This document shows, piece by piece, positions 41,532 through 46,501 of a DNA stretch of 46,501 nt. The notes under the pieces are model-generated. The model was not told where the DNA came from, ran no database searches, and worked only from the letters and a program-made list of their open reading frames with translations. Position numbers and translations under genes: made by a program. Position 1 is the stretch's first letter; every line of letters begins with the position of its first letter. Location: the NCBI GenBank assembly GCA_903901915.1, contig CAIUSV010000076.1:1-46501 (forward strand), written 5' to 3'. The DNA comes from an uncultured Rhodospirillaceae bacterium. GTDB taxonomy: Bacteria > Pseudomonadota > Alphaproteobacteria > Rhodospirillales > Magnetospirillaceae.

Positions 41532-41607
41532 GCATTCTGGGCTGGGGGCGTTGAAGGGTTGTCGGCTGCCGATAGAGGTATGCCTGTCGGCCGAGATGTA
41601 TTGGCAT

Positions 41608-41650
41608 AACACATAAAATGTGTTGCGATTTTCTGCGCCACTCATTTAAT
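41608..41650 (+). promoter_or_regulatory. Palindromic operator and promoter of the STAND gene
   Basis: A perfect dyad, AACACAT at 41608-41614 with ATGTGTT at 41618-41624 around AAA, lies just before a promoter-like pair, TTGCGA at 41623-41628 and TTTAAT at 41645-41650 (16-base spacer). The related half-site AATGTGTG is at 41648-41655. The Xre-type helix-turn-helix at the N-terminus of the encoded protein is a natural candidate to bind here and regulate its own gene. Transcription from this promoter would begin at or next to the ATG, so the mRNA may be leaderless. Confidence 0.5.
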
Positions 41651-41658
41651 GTGTGCGA

Positions 41659-44600
41659 ATGGAAAACCGCGATCATACTCCTCCTCCCTATGTAGATCTT
41701 GCCAAGAAGATCATCTGCGGGCGAACTGCTCGGGGGCTGACACAGACAGGTCTCGCCGCGGCGCTGGGCTTTAGGCAACAGACTATCAGTCGGTGGGAGG
41801 CTGGGACGCATCGTCCAAAGTCCGACGAGATGGGTGCCCTGGCCAAGCTCATCGGCGAAGATGTTGCAGATCTGATGCGGCTGGCCGGCTATGGTGGCGT
41901 CGCGCGCGGGTCTTTGCCCATGTTCCCCGTAGATGCACTTGAGCCGGCTTCGTTCGAGCATTTTGTGGCCGATGTGGTCGAGGCATTAGAGCGTGGGGCC
42001 GAGGCCCGGGTACAGGGCGGTCGTGGCCATGATCAGGCTGGGACGGATATCATCGCAACACTCCCTGACGGAACGCGATGGAGTCTCCAGTGCAAGCGGG
42101 TCGAACAGTTCGGGCCGGCGAAGGCGATGAAGGCTATCGCTGATCATGAGGTTGTCGCCGATCGAAAGTTTCTGGTACTCAGTCGGACGGCGCCTCCCGA
42201 TTTGGTAAAAAAGGTGGAGGCTCATGAAGGCTGGACCCTGTGGGACCAGCAGGACCTGACGCGAGTAATCCGCTCCCTTGCCGTGGTGAAGCAGGAACGT
42301 TTGGTCGATATCTATTTTCCCGGCCAGCGCATGGCATTGCTCGGCCGGCATGAGCCGGGGCCGTGGCGCACGGACGAAGAGTATTTCAGGCCTTTTGAAG
42401 GCAGGCAGGGCGCTATCAGTCATGACTGGGCCTTGGTTGGTCGCCAGGAGGAAATTGCCTCCCTTCTCGCGGCTCTGGCGGACGACGACACGCGGGTTTC
42501 CCTGCTGGTGGGGGCGGCGGGGATGGGCAAGACCCGCCTGCTCAAGGAGGTTATCGGCCAGTATCGGGCCGAGCATCCCGAGGCGGATATCCATTTTCTC
42601 GCTTCGTCGCAGGACCCCACCGCTGCCAGCCTTGCCGATCTGGGGCCGGCATCAAAGCTTTTGGTGGTGGATGATGCCCATGATCGTGATGGCTTGCCCT
42701 TAGTCATTGAACATGTCCTGAGAGATGGCAATGCCCGCCTGCTGATCGCGACACGCCGCTATGCCGAGCAGCGCATCCTCATTGAACTCTCTCGCTACAA
42801 CATCACTGAGCCTCACTGCGTGGCCCTGGAGCGCTTGACCAAACCGGTGCTGCGCGAATTGGTGGTTCAGGTTCTAGAGGCGTTCGGCGGCCATCCGGAG
42901 TGGGCGGATGCGGTTCTGTCGGTGGCGTCCAACAATCCTCTGGTCGCCGCCATGGCCACTCGTGTTGTCGCCCGCGATGGGAGGATTCCTGATCTGGCCG
43001 TTCGCGAGGGGGAGTTGCAACGGATTATTCTGTCGCGATTCGCGGATGACATCATCGGGCATATCGGGGCACAGCGTGATGCCGACATGCTCGGCAAGGT
43101 CCTTGACGTGCTGGCGCTGATCCAGCCCTTTCACATCGATGATCGGCGAGTCGCGGAACTGGTTGCTGTCGCCTGCCCCGGTATTGCCGCCACCGACGTC
43201 ACCCGCGCCCTCAAGCTGTTTGTCGATGGTGGGGTGATCTACAAACGGGGGCAGTTGTATCGGTTGATGCCCGACCTGTTGGGCGATTTTCTCATCGACC
43301 GGAGTTGCATCGGTGCGGACAAGCGGCTGACGTTATTTGCCATACAGATTGCCGATGCGGTCGAGGGTGATCGCCTTACCCAGATTTTGGTCAATCTCGG
43401 GCGGATGGACTGGCGACGTGCTGAGGGGGATCCGTCCAACAGTGACCTGCTAGATCCCATTTGGCAGAAATTGTCTCTCAGCGAAGATCCTTATGATCGG
43501 CGGATCGCGGCCATCCGGGCCGTTGCCTATTATCAGCCACGTCAGGCTTTGGATTTCATCCAGGCTCGGGTCGAGCGCGGTACTATTCCGCGCGAGGTCG
43601 GCGATATTCTAAAGCAGGTTGCCTACACGCCCGAATATCGAACTGACGCGCTGCGACTGCTTTGGGACCTGGGCCGGGATGACAAAAGTGCTCTGAATTC
43701 CAATACCGATCATCCTATCCGGGTGTTGGCTGAATTGGTCAGCTATGAACGGAATAAGCAGCTTGCCATCAATAGGGAGGTGGCCGATTTCGGCCTTTCC
43801 TTGCTGGATCAGCCGGATGCCTGGACAGGCCGCTATACCCCTTTTGACATTCTTGAGCCTCTGCTGAAAGGCGAAGGCACTGAAACTGGATCGGACGGCA
43901 GGTCCTTCACCATCGGCTCATTTTTGGTCGATTATGACCAGGTAGCGCATCTACGTGCCCTAGTGATTGACCGGACTCTTGGTTTGCTCGCTGATGAAAG
44001 GCCTCGGATTGCTTACCTGGCTGCTATATTTCTGAGTCATGCCTTACGTGGACCTATGGGGTTGATGGGAAATTCTCCCGATCAGGAAACCCTGAAGCGC
44101 TATGATGTGGAATTCGGTCGCACGATTACCTGTATAGGTGAATTTATCGCGGAAGGGCGGTTGGCGCCAACCACAGTGATCGGATTGGTTCGTTCTCTGG
44201 ACTGGTACGCGGATTATCATGATGGGGCGCTTGGCGATCAGGTCCGCGCGATCTTCAGCGCTCTTCCATCTGATCTCGAATTCCGCTCTCGCGCTGCGCT
44301 AGTCGATGAGGCCGGGTGGGATTTCGTCGGGCAGGTTCGATATTCCGACTGGGACAAGGATCGAGGTCATGAACTCCAGTGGTTGAGTGGGTTGGCAGAG
44401 GAGATCCTGGCAGCCTATCCGGACCGCCGAGTTCTTTGCAGCTATCTTCTTAGGTTGCGCGGAAATGCCGAGGCCGCCGGCATATCGGTAAGGTCTAGTG
44501 GTCGGTTGCTGGATGCGTTGATTGCATTCGATCCAGCCATTGGTCGCGTGATTATCGAATGCTCTCTGGCCGAGGCTGATACCCAATTGCGGGAATATTT

Positions 44601-45696
44601 GGGGCTGGCCGTTGGGGCGCTGTTGGAGGCCTCAGCGGAAGAGGCTTGGCCCCTGATATCCCGAATGATTGTCTCTCCCGAGCCTCAGATCCGTACCGGC
44701 GGGGCAAAGGCATTGTTCGCGTTGCGGCGGCTGAAGGTTCCTGCTGATATCGATCTGTTACGTCAAGTGCTGAGCTCCGACGATCCGCACGTGGTGGCCA
44801 TCGGCATTACTGTCCTGAAATGCTGGGACGGATTGGGTGAGGAAAACACCATTAAGTTGGCATTGGCTATTCCGCTTGATCGCATGTCGTACCTATTGGA
44901 AGACGTCTGTTCTCTGTTTTGTCATCCTCGGCAAGACAAACTGGATCTCTTGTCTAATGTTGAGGTTCAGGACCTTCTGGGCCGAATGGTAGGGGTGTCG
45001 CGTGTCGATGGCTATTGGGTTCGAGAGGCGCTGAAGGGGCTGTCTCGACGCTTCGGTCTTCTGGTGTCGAAATTTCTGCTTTCCCGCGTTGCTCTGGCCC
45101 TTGGTGGAGAGATGCCTAAGGACTTCAGGGCAGTTGGTTATGCTCATTCCGAGCGCCATCTTGGGCTAGAAGAATCGCCGGAGATCGGGGAAATCCTAGG
45201 CCACATCTGGCAGTGGCTGGGGGGCTATGATGCTAACGACGCAGTTGTCCGTTATTGGGTTGGCCAATCTCTTGCTGCGATGGTACGGCTTGATAGCCCT
45301 CCCGTGACGGCATTCCTGACGTCGCGGCTTGAATTCGCTGCCAGTACAGATCTGCGCTGGATCGGCGGGATTCTCGGCCATGCCAACCATCGTTTCGTAT
45401 TCGAGCAAAGCCCGTTCGTCCTGCGTTATCTTGAACGTTGCCAAGCTGTTGATGGTGAATTGCTCCGCTTTGCCACACGCGAAATATTTGGGGCTTCGGT
45501 ATCCGGTATGTGGTCAAGCACGCCCGGTCAGCCAGCGCAGCGCGACCTTGATGCGAGGGACGGCGCTGAATCCATACTCAAGGGGCTTTCGCGTCTGTCT
45601 CCGGCCTATAAACTCTATAATGACCTTCTGGAACACGCGAAGCGGAGAATCAAGGAGGCGTTCGCCGAGGCCGAAGCGTGGGAGGCGGAGGAATGA
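41659..45696 (+). CDS. HTH-nuclease-STAND NTPase protein, candidate anti-phage defence
   Basis: 1345 residues from ATG 41659; a GTG two codons earlier is possible and neither has an SD. The order is an Xre-type HTH (about 10-75; GLTQTGLAAALGFRQQTISRWE), an Mrr-like PD-(D/E)xK nuclease (about 95-205; AGTDIIA and the SLQCKR catalytic strand), then a STAND-type P-loop NTPase (about 260-480) with Walker A GAAGMGKT and Walker B LLVVDDAHD. The remaining 850 residues are helical, probably HEAT/TPR-like repeats for target recognition. Avs proteins share the nuclease-STAND-repeat plan and detect phage proteins; an N-terminal Xre domain is not part of the Avs plan I know. Codon use is less GC-biased than in the left part of the window. 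It overlaps the next gene (ATGA). Confidence 0.82.
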   Translation: MENRDHTPPPYVDLAKKIICGRTARGLTQTGLAAALGFRQQTISRWEAGTHRPKSDEMGALAKLIGEDVADLMRLAGYGGVARGSLPMFPVDALEPASFEHFVADVVEALERGAEARVQGGRGHDQAGTDIIATLPDGTRWSLQCKRVEQFGPAKAMKAIADHEVVADRKFLVLSRTAPPDLVKKVEAHEGWTLWDQQDLTRVIRSLAVVKQERLVDIYFPGQRMALLGRHEPGPWRTDEEYFRPFEGRQGAISHDWALVGRQEEIASLLAALADDDTRVSLLVGAAGMGKTRLLKEVIGQYRAEHPEADIHFLASSQDPTAASLADLGPASKLLVVDDAHDRDGLPLVIEHVLRDGNARLLIATRRYAEQRILIELSRYNITEPHCVALERLTKPVLRELVVQVLEAFGGHPEWADAVLSVASNNPLVAAMATRVVARDGRIPDLAVREGELQRIILSRFADDIIGHIGAQRDADMLGKVLDVLALIQPFHIDDRRVAELVAVACPGIAATDVTRALKLFVDGGVIYKRGQLYRLMPDLLGDFLIDRSCIGADKRLTLFAIQIADAVEGDRLTQILVNLGRMDWRRAEGDPSNSDLLDPIWQKLSLSEDPYDRRIAAIRAVAYYQPRQALDFIQARVERGTIPREVGDILKQVAYTPEYRTDALRLLWDLGRDDKSALNSNTDHPIRVLAELVSYERNKQLAINREVADFGLSLLDQPDAWTGRYTPFDILEPLLKGEGTETGSDGRSFTIGSFLVDYDQVAHLRALVIDRTLGLLADERPRIAYLAAIFLSHALRGPMGLMGNSPDQETLKRYDVEFGRTITCIGEFIAEGRLAPTTVIGLVRSLDWYADYHDGALGDQVRAIFSALPSDLEFRSRAALVDEAGWDFVGQVRYSDWDKDRGHELQWLSGLAEEILAAYPDRRVLCSYLLRLRGNAEAAGISVRSSGRLLDALIAFDPAIGRVIIECSLAEADTQLREYLGLAVGALLEASAEEAWPLISRMIVSPEPQIRTGGAKALFALRRLKVPADIDLLRQVLSSDDPHVVAIGITVLKCWDGLGEENTIKLALAIPLDRMSYLLEDVCSLFCHPRQDKLDLLSNVEVQDLLGRMVGVSRVDGYWVREALKGLSRRFGLLVSKFLLSRVALALGGEMPKDFRAVGYAHSERHLGLEESPEIGEILGHIWQWLGGYDANDAVVRYWVGQSLAAMVRLDSPPVTAFLTSRLEFAASTDLRWIGGILGHANHRFVFEQSPFVLRYLERCQAVDGELLRFATREIFGASVSGMWSSTPGQPAQRDLDARDGAESILKGLSRLSPAYKLYNDLLEHAKRRIKEAFAEAEAWEAEE

Positions 45697-46016
45697 CCTC
45701 TACACGCGCTCGTGAGCGACTTCGGCAGGAGAAGGAGGTTTTTGAACTGACGAAGCTGCATGCTGCTCGCTGGTTCACCCTTCGCCTTACGATGGGGTAC
45801 GCGGTTATCGGCTTACTTGCTCTGATTGCCCTGGTGGCCGGCTACGTGGTGCTACACCCCAACGGCTATTCACCTTCAACGATCACGGTTGCCGCGACTG
45901 CTTTGCTGGCCGATATGCTCGGTCTGGGCATCAGCATCTTCAAGGTGGTTCTTTCGCATGCCAGCACGGTCCAATTGATGCCAAGTACTGGGGGCAAGGG
46001 GATTGAGGGGGCTTGA
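45693..46016 (+). CDS. Two-TM membrane protein coupled to the STAND gene
   Basis: 107 residues. A charged N-terminal helix (about 1-25, RARERLRQEKEVFELTKLH) is followed by two membrane helices (about 33-56 and 65-90) and a short polar tail. The layout resembles small two-TM effectors or sensors linked with defence NTPases. The ATG overlaps the STAND stop by four bases (ATGA), so the two are translated together and probably act together, either as a membrane-damaging effector or as an anchor. The family is not recognised. Confidence 0.7.
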   Translation: MTSTRARERLRQEKEVFELTKLHAARWFTLRLTMGYAVIGLLALIALVAGYVVLHPNGYSPSTITVAATALLADMLGLGISIFKVVLSHASTVQLMPSTGGKGIEGA

Positions 46017-46021
46017 CACGC

Positions 46022-46309
46022 TCAGGAGCGACTCGTCTCCTTTGTCTGTTTGGGGGGCGGTGCTGAAAGGCGTGAGCACGATGTCGCGATGAAGCGACTG
46101 CATTCTGCCTCCGTGAGGGACTCGACAAGGCGCTTTTGCGCCTCCAAGAGGACTCGTTCGACGGTGGCTTGCTTTGAAATCCCATAGTAACTGGCAAGCC
46201 GCTTCAGAGCGGCTGCTGCTGATGTCGAAACAACGACCTCCAGTCGCGTGGCGCTGCCGCTTCTTATGTGTCGGTTCTTGAAATTGGCCTGACGTCGTGC
46301 TCCGCTCAA
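46022..46309 (-). CDS. Ribbon-helix-helix DNA-binding protein
   Basis: 95 residues from TTG 46309, with GGAG at proper spacing and no alternative Met. The core TRLEVVVSTSAAAALKRLAS followed by a YYGISKQATVERVLLEA segment fits the beta strand and two helices of the RHH fold, found in plasmid copy-number, partition and antitoxin repressors. A palindrome lies 14 bases upstream of the start and is a likely operator. No toxin gene is adjacent on this strand. It converges with the two-TM gene with five bases between stops. Confidence 0.65.
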   Translation of the reverse strand: MSGARRQANFKNRHIRSGSATRLEVVVSTSAAAALKRLASYYGISKQATVERVLLEAQKRLVESLTEAECSRFIATSCSRLSAPPPKQTKETSRS

Positions 46310-46322
46310 TAGGTTTCTCCGC

Positions 46323-46337
46323 CGTTACCCGGTAACG
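46323..46337. promoter_or_regulatory. Perfect palindrome upstream of the RHH gene
   Basis: CGTTACC (46323-46329) and GGTAACG (46331-46337) around a single C form a perfect 7-bp dyad, 14 bases upstream of the RHH start codon. Autoregulation by the RHH protein is the simplest reading. Confidence 0.5.
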
Positions 46338-46362
46338 CCTCTATCGTAATAACAACGTGTTA

Positions 46363-46501
46363 GAGTCTGTCCGGGTTAGGCGGAATCGGATTTTGGATTC
46401 CCCTTGTGCCAAGAATGTGATTCAAACTGCTGGCTGGATAGGAGGCCAGCGGGGATGGCACGACCTCTGTCACAAGATCTCCGGCAACGGATAGCGGCCG
46501 C
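46363..46501 (+). mobile_element. Left end of an IS630-like insertion sequence (truncated by the window)
   Basis: The end begins after a TA dinucleotide (46361-46362), the usual IS630/Tc1 target, with GAGTCTGTCCGGGTTAGGCG as the likely inverted repeat start. The leader region then carries an SD (AGGAGG) and the transposase gene begins. The right end lies outside the window, so the inverted repeat and target duplication cannot be checked. Confidence 0.55.
46455..46501 (+). CDS. IS630-family transposase, N-terminal fragment
   Basis: Fifteen complete codons are visible: MARPLSQDLRQRIAA. The pattern M-x-R-x-x-S-x-D-L-R-x-R-(I/V) is the typical start of IS630-family transposases, which begin with a helix-turn-helix that binds the inverted repeat. 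AGGAGG lies eight bases before the ATG. The DDE catalytic part lies outside the window. Confidence 0.7.
   Translation, partial: MARPLSQDLRQRIAA

Larger units (their letters stand above)
41363..41652. other. Gene-free island border with repeats and promoter
   Basis: 290 bases between the small ORF and the STAND gene. It contains four 11-bp direct repeats (41424-41531), a palindrome (41608-41624) and a promoter-like pair. Base composition moves from GC-rich at the left to AT-richer at the right end. No protein reading of sensible composition is seen. Confidence 0.6.

Noticed and set aside
1-46501. CRISPR arrays, tRNA or rRNA genes
   Set aside because: No regularly spaced repeat-spacer series and no cloverleaf or rRNA-like stretch was seen while reading both strands; the only repeat array (41424-41531) has four short copies with uneven spacing.

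Overview
The window looks like chromosome from a high-GC alphaproteobacterium, most probably a magnetotactic Rhodospirillales of the Magnetospirillum type. The reasons are a mamX-like gene with two magnetochrome motifs beside a mamZ-like MFS/YedZ fusion gene, a full rnf electron-transport operon, a flagellin gene, and hemerythrin domains fused to both a chemoreceptor and a sensor kinase. The genus is an inference from gene content; nothing in the window proves it.

Layout. 1-117 is the start of a flagellin gene running off the left edge. 297-2718 is a two-gene unit (aldehyde dehydrogenase, esterase). 2932-4347 is an orphan membrane protein. 4625-11829 is a tight operon apbE-rseC-rnfABCDGEH-orf, encoding the Rnf ion-translocating ferredoxin:NAD oxidoreductase and its flavinylation factor. 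11961-15617 holds an MCP-hemerythrin receptor and a Cache sensor kinase. 15767-18054 is a B12-type radical SAM protein with an alpha/beta hydrolase. 18198-18623 is the ribosome rescue factor ArfB. 18738-21694 is a metal-related stretch: a Tat-exported copper-storage protein, an FTR1 iron permease and an OprB-type porin.

21726-34778, all on the minus strand, reads from right to left as a zinc-ribbon protein, HD-GYP phosphodiesterase, V4R protein, histidine kinase, PhnD-like binding protein, four-PAS histidine kinase, RR-HDOD protein (frameshifted at a C9 tract), RR with a degenerate HD-GYP domain, small membrane protein, mamX and mamZ. Most junctions overlap by a few bases, so this looks like one signalling operon whose distal end reaches magnetosome iron-redox genes. 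A divergent LuxR-type regulator (34952-35920) and a second kinase/regulator pair (35933-39843, kinase with an N-terminal hemerythrin domain) follow, then an AEC-family transporter and a small ORF.

From about 41400 to the right edge the character changes: codon use is less GC-biased and the genes look accessory. Four copies of an 11-bp direct repeat precede a 1345-residue protein with the order Xre HTH, Mrr-like nuclease, STAND NTPase and a long helical C-terminus, translationally coupled to a two-TM protein. A ribbon-helix-helix gene with its own palindromic operator and the left end of an IS630-like element follow. This is the best candidate in the window for an undescribed system: an Avs-like anti-phage module with a built-in DNA-binding domain and a membrane partner.
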